A stretch of 64,000 nt of DNA, taken from Drouetiella hepatica Uher 2000/2452. Lineage in GTDB: Bacteria > Cyanobacteriota > Cyanobacteriia > Elainellales > Elainellaceae. Made by a program: the position numbers and the translations under genes. Location: assembly GCA_019359505.1 (NCBI GenBank), contig JAHHHD010000002.1, positions 186,001-250,000 of the forward strand, given 5' to 3'. Shown here piece by piece: positions 44,373 through 54,427 of this stretch (position 1 is its first letter; every line of letters begins with the position of its first letter). The notes beneath the pieces are model-generated. The model was not told the origin of the DNA, ran no database searches, and was given only the letters and a program-made list of their open reading frames with translations.

Positions 44373-45632
44373 ATGTCTTACGAACTTCTGCTCCGCAACT
44401 GCCGATTGCTGCACCCTACAGAACCGATCGCCCCAGTCGATATCGCCATCGCCAACGGCAAGATTGCAGCCATAGCACCTGAGATTTCGGCATCAGCTCA
44501 GCTTGAGCTAGATTTGGCGGGACAGCTCGTGAGTCCGCCTTTTGTAGAATCCCATGTACATCTGGATTCAGCAATGACTGCCGGGGAGCCGCGCTGGAAC
44601 CAGAGCGGTACTTTGTTTGAAGGCATCGAGATTTGGCGAGAGCGCAAGCAAGATTTGACGCTGGAGGATGTGAAGAAGCGGGCGATCGCCGCTCTAAAAC
44701 AGCAGGCCATGCAGGGCGTTTTGTTTGTTCGGAGCCATGCCGATGTCAGCGAGTCCAATCTGATTGCGCTTCAGGGATTGCTGGAAGTGCGTGAAGCCGT
44801 TAAAGACTGGATGACGCTGCAAGTCGTGGCGTTTCCCCAAGACGGCATCTACGGCGGCGAAAAAAATGAGGCACTCATGGAGGAGGCGCTGAAGTTGGGT
44901 GCAGATGTGGTCGGCGGTATTCCTCACTATGAGCTGACCCGTGAAGATGGGGTGCGATCGGTGCATCGTATTTTTGAGTGGGCAGAGCAGTACGATCGCC
45001 TGATTGACATTCACTGCGACGAAATTGACGACGATAACTCCAGATTTCTGGAGGTCGTGACGGCTTGTGCGATTCGATCGGGCATGGGATCACGGGTGTC
45101 GGCAAGTCATACGACGGCTTTTGGTTCGTACAACAACGCCTATGCCTACAAGCTGCTAGGCTTTTTGCGCCGTACCGCCATTAATTTCATTGCCAATCCA
45201 TTGATTAACATTACCTTGCAAGGGCGAACCGATACCTATCCCAAGCGCCGAGGGGTAACGCGCGTTAAGGAACTCTGGCAGCAGGGAATGAACGTGAGCC
45301 TAGGACACGACTGCATCCAGGACTGCTGGTATTCGTTAGGGACAGGCAATATGTTGGATGTCGCCTCAATGCTGCTGCATGTGTCGCAAATGACAGGAGC
45401 GCCAGAAATCAACGCCTGCTATGACATGGTGACTTGGAACGGGGCAAAGACGCTGCATGTCGAAGATCAATATGGGGTAGAGGTCGGCAACTCTGCTAAT
45501 TTGATTGTTCTAGATGCGATCGATCGCTTTGATGCCATCCGCCGCCGCGCCACGGTGCGGTATGTGATTTCTCAGGGTAAGCTTTTAGCCTCGACCGACC
45601 GACCGCAAATGCACTGGCAGGGAGAGGCTTGA
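44373..45632 (+). CDS. codA: Cytosine deaminase / amidohydrolase CodA
   Basis: 419 aa metal-dependent amidohydrolase that converts cytosine to uracil and ammonia (pyrimidine salvage, nitrogen scavenging). Metal ligands are visible in FVESHVHLDSAM (HxH), LIDIHCDEIDDDNSRF, SASHTTAF and LGHDCIQDCW (final Asp). The TGTL/EGIEIW region and NPLINITLQGR match CodA rather than dihydroorotase or adenine deaminase. Start ATG 44373. No codB permease is adjacent. It is convergent with the response-regulator gene. Confidence 0.9.
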   Translation: MSYELLLRNCRLLHPTEPIAPVDIAIANGKIAAIAPEISASAQLELDLAGQLVSPPFVESHVHLDSAMTAGEPRWNQSGTLFEGIEIWRERKQDLTLEDVKKRAIAALKQQAMQGVLFVRSHADVSESNLIALQGLLEVREAVKDWMTLQVVAFPQDGIYGGEKNEALMEEALKLGADVVGGIPHYELTREDGVRSVHRIFEWAEQYDRLIDIHCDEIDDDNSRFLEVVTACAIRSGMGSRVSASHTTAFGSYNNAYAYKLLGFLRRTAINFIANPLINITLQGRTDTYPKRRGVTRVKELWQQGMNVSLGHDCIQDCWYSLGTGNMLDVASMLLHVSQMTGAPEINACYDMVTWNGAKTLHVEDQYGVEVGNSANLIVLDAIDRFDAIRRRATVRYVISQGKLLASTDRPQMHWQGEA

Positions 45633-45651
45633 TAGCGCTCAGGCATAGTTC

Positions 45652-46347
45652 TCAAGCATAATCCCGCAGCACATAGCCCACACCCCGAACGGTATGCACC
45701 AAACGCTTCTCGTCATGGGCTTCCAGCTTGACGCGCAGATAGCGAATGTAGACTTCAATGATGTTGGAATCGCCCAGGAAATCGTAGCCCCAGACTTTCT
45801 CGATCAGCTGATCACGGGTCATCACCTGACGCGGGTGCCGCAGCAAATACTCCAATAGGTCAAATTCTTTTGCCGTTAGCTCAATTCGCTGCGTTCCGCG
45901 ACGCACCTCTCGGCTTTGGCAATCCATCGTCAAGTTTTCAAACTGCAAGACATCCGGCGTTTCTGGATAGGCACGGCGCAGATTCGCCCGTACTCTTGCC
46001 AGTAGCTCCTCTAAGCTGAAGGGCTTGGTGAGATAGTCGTCGGCTCCGGCATCCAGTCCGGTAACGCGATCGCTCACCTCATCCTTAGCCGTCAGCATAA
46101 TCACGGGCACCAGATTTCCGGTGGCTCTGAGGCGGCGACAAATCTCGATGCCCGGTAAGCCAGGAAGCATCCAGTCTAGAATCAGCAGATCGGGCTGTGT
46201 CTCACGGGCGGCTGCCAATCCATCCATGCCGTTGTGGGCAGCAGTGACGCGATAGCCCTCAAAGCCCAGCTCGGCGGCAACCATCCGCGCCAGCTTCAAG
46301 TCGTCTTCTACGATGAGAATATGGGCGGTGAGAAGAGGAGCAGTCAT
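45652..46347 (-). CDS. OmpR-family response regulator
   Basis: About 231 aa from the ATG at 46347. Receiver domain with Asp in LLILDWMLPGLPGIE, then a winged-helix Trans_reg_C domain (RIELTAKEFDLLEYLLRHPR, IIEVYIRYLRVKLEAHDEKR, VRGVGYVLR). The ATG overlaps the stop of the sensor kinase gene by 4 bp (ATGA), so the two form one unit. Upstream in the same direction are msrA, msrB and a Met-rich protein gene, which are likely targets. Similar to the ManR/NrsR group by general pattern only. Confidence 0.92.
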   Translation of the reverse strand: MTAPLLTAHILIVEDDLKLARMVAAELGFEGYRVTAAHNGMDGLAAARETQPDLLILDWMLPGLPGIEICRRLRATGNLVPVIMLTAKDEVSDRVTGLDAGADDYLTKPFSLEELLARVRANLRRAYPETPDVLQFENLTMDCQSREVRRGTQRIELTAKEFDLLEYLLRHPRQVMTRDQLIEKVWGYDFLGDSNIIEVYIRYLRVKLEAHDEKRLVHTVRGVGYVLRDYA

Positions 46348-47798
46348 GCAGGAGACTTCCAAACAGGGAGAACGACGGTGAAAATACTGCCTTCGGTCGG
46401 CTTAGAGCGGAGGGTAATGCAGCCCGCCATGCTTTCGATTAGGCTCTTGGCGATCGCCAGCCCCAACCCCGTCCCGTCCCTAGAGCGTGTCATGGTTTCA
46501 TCGACTCGATAAAACCGCTCAAAAATGCGGTTCTGATGCTGGAGCGAAATGCCCACACCGCGATCGCGCACATGCACCATCACCTGCTGTCCCTGCTCCA
46601 GAATCAAGTCTACGGGCTGGTCTGCGGCAGAATATTTGATGGCGTTGTCCACCAGATTAATCAGAACCTGCTGAAGCCGATCGCGATCGCCCTGCACCCA
46701 AATCTCAAAGTTGGGAGCAGTCACCGTGACCTGGCGATTGCTGACTTTCTGCGTCATTTCGGCAACTTCCACCACCAGCGCATTCAGCAGCACAGGCTCT
46801 TGGCGAAAGTAGAGGTGCCCATTGTCTGCTCTCGCTAAATTCAGCAGATCTTCTAGCATCCGCACCGTGCGATCGGCTTCAGCCGCCGCCGTTTCCAGCG
46901 CCTCCTGTTGATAGGCACTGAGATTGGTGCTGCGCCGCAAAACGCTTTGCAGATAGCCATGCACGATCGTCAAAGGCGTACGCAGTTCGTGGGAGACATT
47001 GCCGACAAACTGGCGCTGATTTTCCCAGGCATTAGAGAGACGAGACAGCATTAGATTAAAGGTTTCGGCTAGCTCTTTGACTTCGCTGGGAGCGCGATTT
47101 AGGGGTAGCTGAGCTGAGCTGAGGTCTTCGGCTGAAATCGCTCCGGCAATCTGACTCATCTCCTGTAATGGACGGAGCGATCGCCGAATCCTGAGGGTGA
47201 TGGCGATCAGGGTGATGACGATCGCTAGCGCCGAAACCAGCACTAATCCCTGCAATGCCGAGATCAACTGCTGCTGATTGGCGGTGACATCCTGAGCAAT
47301 GTAAACATTGCCCAAGAGCTGATTTTTCACCGTTAGAGAGCTGCCACGTAAAACAACATAGCGATCGCCAATACCATACACTTGAGGCTGACTAGGCATT
47401 TCTGCCAGAGACATCAATGCCGCCTTATTTGCCGGAGATTCAGCCCTCAAACTCTCTGATTGCGCCAGAATTTGGCTATCTCGACCTTTGACCCAGATCA
47501 GCAGGCTGGGATTAGACACATTGTTGATTGTTTTCTGCAACCCCGTCTTAACAGACAGCATCTCGCTATAAAGCTCGACATCTCTGGGGAAGCGATCGGC
47601 AATGTACTCCACATTTTGCTGATGGGTCGCTATCAAAATTTGCTGCATCTTCCAGCTCGTCCACAGACCCACGCTCCCTAGACACAATACTGAGAGAATG
47701 GCAATCTCGCTAGTCAAACGAAACTGTAGCGAAGTGGGATTGAGATACCGCCATCCGCTCTGGGCGATCGATTCCCGAAATCGGCTAATCTGCTTCAT
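46344..47798 (-). CDS. Sensor histidine kinase paired with the OmpR-type regulator
   Basis: About 484 aa from the ATG at 47798 (MKQISRFRES); the open frame reaches back to 47867 inside msrA. Helix 1 is about 29-50 (LTSEIAILSVLCLGSVGLW), then an extracytoplasmic sensor loop (about 55-180), helix 2 (VLVSALAIVITLIAI), HAMP, HisKA ([20 protein letters not shown]) and HATPase ([26 protein letters not shown]). The start lies 13 bp after the msrA stop, so kinase and repair enzymes appear co-transcribed. It probably senses a signal outside the cytoplasm. Confidence 0.9.
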   Translation of the reverse strand: MKQISRFRESIAQSGWRYLNPTSLQFRLTSEIAILSVLCLGSVGLWTSWKMQQILIATHQQNVEYIADRFPRDVELYSEMLSVKTGLQKTINNVSNPSLLIWVKGRDSQILAQSESLRAESPANKAALMSLAEMPSQPQVYGIGDRYVVLRGSSLTVKNQLLGNVYIAQDVTANQQQLISALQGLVLVSALAIVITLIAITLRIRRSLRPLQEMSQIAGAISAEDLSSAQLPLNRAPSEVKELAETFNLMLSRLSNAWENQRQFVGNVSHELRTPLTIVHGYLQSVLRRSTNLSAYQQEALETAAAEADRTVRMLEDLLNLARADNGHLYFRQEPVLLNALVVEVAEMTQKVSNRQVTVTAPNFEIWVQGDRDRLQQVLINLVDNAIKYSAADQPVDLILEQGQQVMVHVRDRGVGISLQHQNRIFERFYRVDETMTRSRDGTGLGLAIAKSLIESMAGCITLRSKPTEGSIFTVVLPVWKSPA

Positions 47799-47811
47799 TG
47801 AGAGCCAAACG

Positions 47812-48513
47812 TTATTTGTACAAACTGGGGAACTTTTGACGCAACTGTTCCAGCTTTGGCAGATCATGGATCACTACATAAGGATAATCTGGATTGCGAT
47901 CGATGAAGTTCTGGTGATAGTCTTCAGCCGGATAAAACTTGTCGAGAGGATTGAGCTGCGTGACGATCGGCGCAGGGAAGACTTGGGATTTGTTGAGCTG
48001 TTCAATATACGACTGCGCGACCTGCCTCTGCTCATCGTTGACAAAAAATATTGCCGATCGATATTGCGTGCCTGAGTCAGGTCCCTGTCGATTCAGCTCC
48101 GTCGGATTGTGCGCCACCGAGAAGTAGATTTTCAGAAGCTCACCATAGGAAATCTGCGACGGATCGTAGGTGATTTGAACTGCCTCAGCATGATCCGTAC
48201 CGCCAAAGCTAACCATGTTGTAATGGGCGCTTCTAGCATCGCCGCCTGAAAAACCAGATACGACATCAGATACGCCTTTGACATGTTCAAAAACGGCTTC
48301 CATGCCCCAAAAGCAGCCGCCCGCCAAAACCGCCGTTTGCTGTCCTGTTGCAGTGGACGGATTGAGGGTCGGATCAGGGATCTGAGCTGTGGCAACATCG
48401 GTAGCGCGGCTCGGAAGCGACATTTGGGAAGCACCATAGACGATCGCCACGGTCGTTAGCGAAAAGAGAGCTAAATTGCGCAATAAACGACGGGAAGAGT
48501 TAGGAAGTGGCAT
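47812..48513 (-). CDS. msrA: Exported peptide-methionine (S)-S-oxide reductase MsrA
   Basis: 233 aa. The catalytic GGCFWGMEAVFE is at about residues 65-76, followed by YDPSQISYGELLKIYFSVAH and YPAEDYHQNF. A 45-residue N-terminal extension SRRLLRNLALFSLTTVAIVY is a signal sequence; the SRRLLR motif looks Tat-like. It reduces Met-S-sulfoxide in proteins outside the cytoplasm. It lies 95 bp downstream of the msrB gene (same strand) and 13 bp upstream of the sensor kinase. The resolving Cys of many MsrA forms is not obvious near the C-terminus. Confidence 0.94.
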   Translation of the reverse strand: MPLPNSSRRLLRNLALFSLTTVAIVYGASQMSLPSRATDVATAQIPDPTLNPSTATGQQTAVLAGGCFWGMEAVFEHVKGVSDVVSGFSGGDARSAHYNMVSFGGTDHAEAVQITYDPSQISYGELLKIYFSVAHNPTELNRQGPDSGTQYRSAIFFVNDEQRQVAQSYIEQLNKSQVFPAPIVTQLNPLDKFYPAEDYHQNFIDRNPDYPYVVIHDLPKLEQLRQKFPSLYK

Positions 48514-48608
48514 ATTGGGAAGTCCTTATAAAGATTTAGATAGGGTAGACAGCGATTCCAGCAGTAGCTCAAGCAGCTTTAGCCCGCAGCTTCATAGGCG
48601 CTACAGCT

Positions 48609-49118
48609 TCAACCTGCAACGAATTTTAGAGCGACACCATTGATACAGTAGCGCTTCCCAGTGGGCTGAGGGCCATCATCAAACACATGCCCCAAGTGTC
48701 CGCCACAGCGACGGCAATGTACTTCAGTTCGGGTCATCATCAGGGACGTGTCTTCAGAAGTGGCGACTCCATTGGCGATCGGCGCATAGAAACTCGGCCA
48801 ACCCGTGCCGCTGTGAAACTTCGTCTCAGAGGAAAACACAGGCAAATTGCATCCCGCACAATCGTACCTGCCTTTGATGTCTTGCTCAGAGAGGGGGCTG
48901 CTTAAAGGCATCTCGGTACCCTGCTGACGCAAGACCTTGAACTGTTCAGGCGTTAGAATTCTTCGCCACTCTTCCTCAGTTTTTGTCACTTCAAATCTGC
49001 TGACGGCAGAGGTAGGTGAACTCGAAGTTTGCGCCTGAGAACCCGAAGATAAATAGCGCGACAGCGTAACTGCGCCAATGGCAGCTGCGCCAGCCTGTAA
49101 AAAGTATCGTTTTTTCAT
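48609..49118 (-). CDS. msrB: Exported peptide-methionine (R)-S-oxide reductase MsrB
   Basis: About 169 aa from ATG 49118 (MKKRYFLQAGAAAIGAVTLS), a signal sequence whose KRYFLQ resembles a relaxed Tat motif. MsrB blocks follow: LTPEQFKVLRQQGTE, zinc ligands CAGC and CRRCGGHLGH, substrate-binding FHSGTGWPSF and catalytic Cys in RYCINGVALKF. It reduces Met-R-sulfoxide, complementing MsrA. It sits between the Met-rich protein gene (140 bp) and msrA (95 bp). The frame extends upstream to 49148, but the signal peptide fits the later ATG. Confidence 0.94.
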   Translation of the reverse strand: MKKRYFLQAGAAAIGAVTLSRYLSSGSQAQTSSSPTSAVSRFEVTKTEEEWRRILTPEQFKVLRQQGTEMPLSSPLSEQDIKGRYDCAGCNLPVFSSETKFHSGTGWPSFYAPIANGVATSEDTSLMMTRTEVHCRRCGGHLGHVFDDGPQPTGKRYCINGVALKFVAG

Positions 49119-49258
49119 GATGTGTTCAACCTGCTTTGTGACAGTCACTATTACGGTAGAGGCTCTGTCCTACAGCAGATTCTCGGTGGAGCATAAACGG
49201 CCCTGGCTGGGGCTAAGGCACCCTGACTGAAATATCACTGTAGGAACTGGCGATCGCT

Positions 49259-49639
49259 TTATCGAGATCCTGCTGAGTTAGGCTGGGCGCCGGGGGCTGC
49301 GCTGGGCGCGTTGCACTCACTCATTGCCCCTGAAGCCATCGCGCCGCTCATCGCTTCACCTTGTGCCATCGCGCCACCCTGCATAGCGTCACCCTGCATG
49401 GCGCTACCTTCAGGCTTCATGGCTTCGCCTTGTGCCATCGCGCTACCTTCAGGCTTCATGGCTTCGCCGTTACTCATGGCGCTACCCATCGCGGAAGCCT
49501 GCATGGCATCACAGTTGCTTGCTCCCGAATGTTGCATTGAGCCACCGGTCGGCGCAGTTTGAGCGCCAGCAGGAATATTGGAATAGCCAAGTAGAATGAG
49601 GGCTAAGCCTGCACTGAGAGAGCACGTTTTCCAGTTCAT
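49259..49639 (-). CDS. Secreted methionine-rich protein (Met sink or chaperone-like, MrpX-type)
   Basis: 126 aa. Signal peptide: NWKTCSLSAGLALILLGYSN with cleavage after PAGA. The mature part of about 100 residues has 13 Met, nearly all in a repeating (G/S/E/D)-AM pattern (EAMKPEGSAMAQGEAMKPEG), two Cys, and few aromatic residues. It looks disordered. The nearest known idea is MrpX of Azospira, a Met-rich periplasmic peptide oxidised by hypochlorite and repaired by a sulfoxide reductase. The same-strand msrB and msrA follow directly. Cu+/Ag+ binding is an alternative. Confidence 0.75.
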   Translation of the reverse strand: MNWKTCSLSAGLALILLGYSNIPAGAQTAPTGGSMQHSGASNCDAMQASAMGSAMSNGEAMKPEGSAMAQGEAMKPEGSAMQGDAMQGGAMAQGEAMSGAMASGAMSECNAPSAAPGAQPNSAGSR

Positions 49640-49786
49640 AAATTCTCCAGGTTGTAGTTGAGACTTTTGCTAGTCATGCTTACACTAGCGATGCAACCTG
49701 AGAGTAACCTTAATGAAGTCTTAGAAATGCAAGTAGTGGTATCCAGGTAATGATTTTTGAAGACTACCGAAATGCACTCTAGACAG

Positions 49787-52700
49787 CTAGGCAGGATGCC
49801 GAATCCAGCTTGTGACCAGATCGCGGATTTCTCGGAGCAGATCATCTCGGTGATAGGAGCCTTTCTGCAAGATTTGCTCGACATAGCCATTCAACCGTAG
49901 GCGATCGCCCGGTGTCAGATCCATTGCCGTCACCACAATCACAGGCAGCGATCGCCATTGAGGCATCTGGCGCAGGGTGTTAATGAACTGGAAGCCGTCT
50001 ATTTCCGGCATCATCAGATCTAGCAGCACCAGATCCGGCAGATGACCCGGCGAACAACTTTCCAGCGCGTCTAGCGCAACTTTGCCATTTTCAGCTTCAA
50101 TCACCTGCCAGCCCTCTTTCTCCAGCATCTTGCGAAACATTTCTCGCGTGGAGACATCGTCTTCTGCCACCAGAACTATAGGGCGATCGCGATCCGCGTG
50201 CAGGCTTTGATGAGGGCAGTATTGATCCAACAAACGAGTCAGCCGTTTGTAGTCTACGGGTTTGGTCAGATAGTCGGATGCTCCTAAGGTAAAGCCCAGA
50301 TTCTTGTCGTCGATCATGCTCATGACAATAACTGGAATATCCGCCAGATTGGAGTCGGCTTTGAGGGAGGCCAGCACTTCCCAACCGTTCATATGGGGCA
50401 GCAGCACATCTAGGGTAATGGCATCAGGGCGGAGGGTTGCCGCCATTGCTAGACCTTCATCTCCGGTCGCGGCAGTTTCTACGCGAAAGCCTTCCTTAAC
50501 GAGGTACCGCACCATTAGATCTCGCACTGAAGAATCGTCGTCAATGACCAGAATCGTGCCGATGCTGGTCTGGATCGAGCGATCGGCACCGACCACTCGA
50601 TCGGGTTCCAGCAGGTCTTGGTCTTCTGACAGGTCTTCTGGCAAACTGGCGCGATCGTCTACCTGGGACGGCAAGCAGATCGTGAACGCTGAGCCTTTGC
50701 CTACTTCACTGCTGACGGTGATATCACCTCCCATCATCTGACAGAAATGGCGGCTGATTGCCAACCCCAAGCCCGTGCCGCCATACTTACGTGTCGTTGA
50801 GGCATCGGCTTGGGTAAACGCCTGGAAGACCTTGTTCATTTGCTCCAGACTCATGCCAATGCCCGTATCGGCGACTTTGAAGGTTAGCCAATCGGCACGG
50901 CGCTCCACCGTCAAGGTAATTGTGCCCGCTTCGGTGAATTTGGCGGCATTGCTGAGGAGATTAAACAATGACTGCCGCAGCTTGGTTAGATCGGCGTACA
51001 TTGTTCCGAGATTGCCAGCGCCCAGATTGCCTGTGCCCAGACTGCCCGCACCCAGATTGCCCATGCCCAGATTGCCCGATCGGACAATTTCTAGCCGATT
51101 GCGGTTCTTCTGGACTAGCGGCTGAATTGTGTTTTCGACTTCAAAGATCACCTGCTCTAGGTCAAAGGTTTCCAGATACAGATCCATCTTGCCCGCCTCG
51201 ATCTTGGAGATGTCCAGGATGTCGTTGATCAGCCCCAGCAGATGTTTGCCCGCCCCCCGAATTTTTTCCAGGTCGGGCACCATGTCTTCATAGCCCTGAT
51301 CTTCTGCGTCTTCTTGCAGGATTTCGCTGTAGCCAATAATGGCGTTAAGCGGCGTACGCAGTTCGTGGCTCATGTTTGCCAAAAACTGGCTCTTGGCGCG
51401 GTTTGCCTCTTCTGCCGCTTCTTTGCCCTTGAGCAGCATATTTTCTGCCTGTTTGCGATCGCTCACATCCCGCTGTACCGAAATCCAGTGCATCAGGTGA
51501 TCTTGATGGCGGCCTTGATCAGGGACGATCGGCACCATTTCAAACTCTAGCCAAAACTCCGAGCCGTCCTTGCGATATTGAATCAGCTCAGCATTGAGGG
51601 CTTGACCTTGAGCGATCGCTGTTCGCACTCGATTTAGCTCTGCCCGATCGGTGTTGGCTCCATGTAAACAATCGGCTGTTCTGCCCACCGCCTCATCAAG
51701 TTCATAGCCTGTCATCTGGGTAAAAGCCCGGTTGACATAGACCACTTTGAGTTCACTCGTGGAGCTAACCTGAAAGATCACCACGGCATCATTGGTGTTG
51801 ACCACCACCGATTCCAAGAGGCGCATCCGTTCTTCAGAATGCTTGCGATCGGAGATGTCAAAAATTACGCCATCTAGACAGAGAAGTTCGCCCGTAATGT
51901 CAAAAATGCCCTGTCCTTTTTCGTAGACCCAGCGCAAGCTGCCGTCCGCGTGACGAATGCGATATTCCAGTTCATAGGGGCGTTTTTCGGCGATCGCCAT
52001 CCCGACTTCGCTGCGAATTCTGCCCTCGTCTTCAGGGTAAATAATTTCTGCAAACGAGGGCAATTTGCTTTGGGTGAAGGCAGTTGCAGCATAGCCCGTG
52101 ATCGCCTGAATCGGCTGGCTGATAAACTCCATCGTCCAGTCAGCATCATAGTTGCAGCGGTAGACGGCTCCTGAAATATTTGCCAGCAGCGATCGGAACC
52201 GTTCTTCACGTTCGCGGACGTCGGCTTCAGCTTGCTTGCGATCGGTAATATCCATCGTCACACCTGACAGCCGTAGCGGCTTGCCTTGGGCATTGCGTGT
52301 GACTTTTCCACGACTCGTCACCCAGCGCAACGTGCCATTTGGACGGATGATGCGATATTCTGGCACGTATTCTGTGTCTTCTCGAATCGCCCGCTGCTGA
52401 GCTTTTAGCACCTGATGGCGATCGTCTGGATGAATATATTGAAGGAAATCTTCGTAGCTGCCGCCAAAGGTGCCGGGAGCCAGTCCAAACAGGCTCTCAA
52501 CCTCAGTAGACCAATGCTCTTCTCCAGTGACAATATCCCAATCCCATGCCCCCATAGAGGCGGCGCTGAGCGCCATCCGCCGCAGCTCTTCGCCCTGACG
52601 TAAGGCTTCTTCGGCAAGCTGCCGATGCATAAATTGCCCCATTTGACTGCCGATCGCCGCCATCATTTTCAGCAGATCAGCATCGGGCTTGGGGATCTTG

Positions 52701-54172
52701 TGACCGAAGAAGACCATCACGCCGACAACGCGATCGCCATGGCAAATGGGGAAACCGCACGCAGCTTGAAGGTGCTGAGGCGGAAGGGTTCCTAGCCTAT
52801 CGGCGTCTAGATTTGCCAGCCAAACTGGCTCTCCTCGCTGCCAGACCTGCCCAGCCAAGCCAACACCGGGTGCGAGCAGCGGCTCTGAGGCGGCAGCCCA
52901 ATCGGTTATCTGGGGCGATCGCCCCCATAATTCCACTCGAAACAGTTTGTTGACCTCAGCCCTGAGCTGCCAAACCTCGCCCAAATCCCAATTTAGGCTG
53001 CCGCAGATCGCCTGGAGAATGGTGGGAGCCGCATCTGAGAGCATCAGAGATTCCGCCAGAGCGCGGGTTGCCGCATACTGAGCATTGAGGCGGCGATCGG
53101 CTCTGCGTCTTGCGTTCAAGTTACGGCTCAATATGATAAACACAGAGCCAACCGCCGCCAGCACTAGCAGCGTAAAAATTTCCACCAGATAGATCTTTTG
53201 CTGAAAGCGATCGATCCGCTCCTCTAATAAACCATCCAGCGCTTTGACGGTATGCTGCCATAGCTCAAAACTACTTTTCAGAGCAGAGGTTGCCTTGCGA
53301 TCGAACTCGGTTGGAGAAGACTCAGTGACAATGGCCTCGCTCTGAACCAGCATATGATTCATCCAATCCAGAAATCTCTGAGTGTCAGACAGGGTACTCC
53401 GCAGGGGGAGCTGCAGAATTGACTGAAGATTGCCCGCATCATTATTGTCAAATGCTACGTTCATGCCTTTGCGCGTGGCATCACTGTTGGCTTGCGCCAC
53501 GCCAATTTGCATAATCAGCTGCCCTCTCTCCTCTGGGTTTAGCGCCTGCTGGCGAATAACATTTTCGCCCCTCAATTGCAGGTTTGCCAGCAGCTCCTGA
53601 GCCTCAGGTAGCTTTAGCAGAATGGCATCCATCAAGTAGTAGGTGTCGAGATTGGGATCGAGGATGAGATTAGAAGTGTCGCCCACCTGAGAAATCAGCT
53701 CCCGCGTTCTGAGAATGAATTTGGTGTGCAGATCTTCGATCGCCGCCCGACTGGTTGTGCTCAAGTTTGGCTGCGCAATTTGTTGAGAAAGCTCAATCCG
53801 GAGATGCTGCCAGGATTCCTGAAGCAGCTGAAATTCTTTGGCCGTTCTGAGGCGATCGCCTAACGTCCGTTGCACCTGCTCAACGGCCTCCATATCCCCA
53901 TTAAGCTGAGCCTGCCGCTGTTGCAGCGCCAGCAATGGCACCTCTTTATGAAAGTAGCGTTGGGCAATGCGCTGGCTCTGGGGCACATCTTGCAGGAGCC
54001 GTTCTAGCGGACGCAGATATTGCGTGCCATGCAGTTCAAATTGAGTCAATTCAATCCGCTCATTTACCTGAGCAGTCAGCTGATACACCACAAAAGCAAA
54101 CGGCAGAACAAACGTCAGCAGCAGAGCCGGCAGGCTGATACGGAGCGGCTTACGGATGCGGAGTTCTCCCAT
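49787..54172 (-). CDS. Large hybrid sensor histidine kinase (GAF, three PAS, HisKA, HATPase, two REC)
   Basis: 1461 aa. Two membrane helices (about 13-31 and 332-350) bracket a 300-residue helical periplasmic domain ([20 protein letters not shown]). Then GAF (about 375-515), three PAS domains (about 530-915), HisKA with His936 in MSHELRTPL, HATPase (to about 1165) and two receivers (Asp1255 in [12 protein letters not shown]; Asp1385 in [12 protein letters not shown]). The HATPase domain carries a GNLGxGNLG repeat insert at about 1029-1058. It heads the same-strand run leading to the Met-rich and Msr genes, 147 bp apart, but need not share their promoter. Confidence 0.93.
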   Translation of the reverse strand: MGELRIRKPLRISLPALLLTFVLPFAFVVYQLTAQVNERIELTQFELHGTQYLRPLERLLQDVPQSQRIAQRYFHKEVPLLALQQRQAQLNGDMEAVEQVQRTLGDRLRTAKEFQLLQESWQHLRIELSQQIAQPNLSTTSRAAIEDLHTKFILRTRELISQVGDTSNLILDPNLDTYYLMDAILLKLPEAQELLANLQLRGENVIRQQALNPEERGQLIMQIGVAQANSDATRKGMNVAFDNNDAGNLQSILQLPLRSTLSDTQRFLDWMNHMLVQSEAIVTESSPTEFDRKATSALKSSFELWQHTVKALDGLLEERIDRFQQKIYLVEIFTLLVLAAVGSVFIILSRNLNARRRADRRLNAQYAATRALAESLMLSDAAPTILQAICGSLNWDLGEVWQLRAEVNKLFRVELWGRSPQITDWAAASEPLLAPGVGLAGQVWQRGEPVWLANLDADRLGTLPPQHLQAACGFPICHGDRVVGVMVFFGHKIPKPDADLLKMMAAIGSQMGQFMHRQLAEEALRQGEELRRMALSAASMGAWDWDIVTGEEHWSTEVESLFGLAPGTFGGSYEDFLQYIHPDDRHQVLKAQQRAIREDTEYVPEYRIIRPNGTLRWVTSRGKVTRNAQGKPLRLSGVTMDITDRKQAEADVREREERFRSLLANISGAVYRCNYDADWTMEFISQPIQAITGYAATAFTQSKLPSFAEIIYPEDEGRIRSEVGMAIAEKRPYELEYRIRHADGSLRWVYEKGQGIFDITGELLCLDGVIFDISDRKHSEERMRLLESVVVNTNDAVVIFQVSSTSELKVVYVNRAFTQMTGYELDEAVGRTADCLHGANTDRAELNRVRTAIAQGQALNAELIQYRKDGSEFWLEFEMVPIVPDQGRHQDHLMHWISVQRDVSDRKQAENMLLKGKEAAEEANRAKSQFLANMSHELRTPLNAIIGYSEILQEDAEDQGYEDMVPDLEKIRGAGKHLLGLINDILDISKIEAGKMDLYLETFDLEQVIFEVENTIQPLVQKNRNRLEIVRSGNLGMGNLGAGSLGTGNLGAGNLGTMYADLTKLRQSLFNLLSNAAKFTEAGTITLTVERRADWLTFKVADTGIGMSLEQMNKVFQAFTQADASTTRKYGGTGLGLAISRHFCQMMGGDITVSSEVGKGSAFTICLPSQVDDRASLPEDLSEDQDLLEPDRVVGADRSIQTSIGTILVIDDDSSVRDLMVRYLVKEGFRVETAATGDEGLAMAATLRPDAITLDVLLPHMNGWEVLASLKADSNLADIPVIVMSMIDDKNLGFTLGASDYLTKPVDYKRLTRLLDQYCPHQSLHADRDRPIVLVAEDDVSTREMFRKMLEKEGWQVIEAENGKVALDALESCSPGHLPDLVLLDLMMPEIDGFQFINTLRQMPQWRSLPVIVVTAMDLTPGDRLRLNGYVEQILQKGSYHRDDLLREIRDLVTSWIRHPA
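51000..51090. repeat. 15-bp tandem repeat inside the hybrid kinase gene
   Basis: The unit CCCAGATTGCCCGCA recurs about five to six times. On the coding strand it adds GNLG(A/T/M)-type pentapeptides to the ATPase domain just before the [11 protein letters not shown] segment. Confidence 0.9.
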
Positions 54173-54427
54173 GGCGGTTTTCCTTCTAGTAGGCAGACGC
54201 AGTGGGGCTTAAAGCTGAAATAGCGACATCGCTCAACTGAAAGTCAAACGCCAATGCGTTCCGCCTATGGATACAACGATAGGCTTATCATTCCCAGGTT
54301 TTGTAATTTTGCACTGTACTTGGTTCTGGATTCGTAATCAGCTATCAAGCTTGGCGGTTGAACTTGGTGGAATCCATAACCAGAACGATCGCACTACAGT
54401 AGATGACATGATCCCGCGAGCTTCTGC

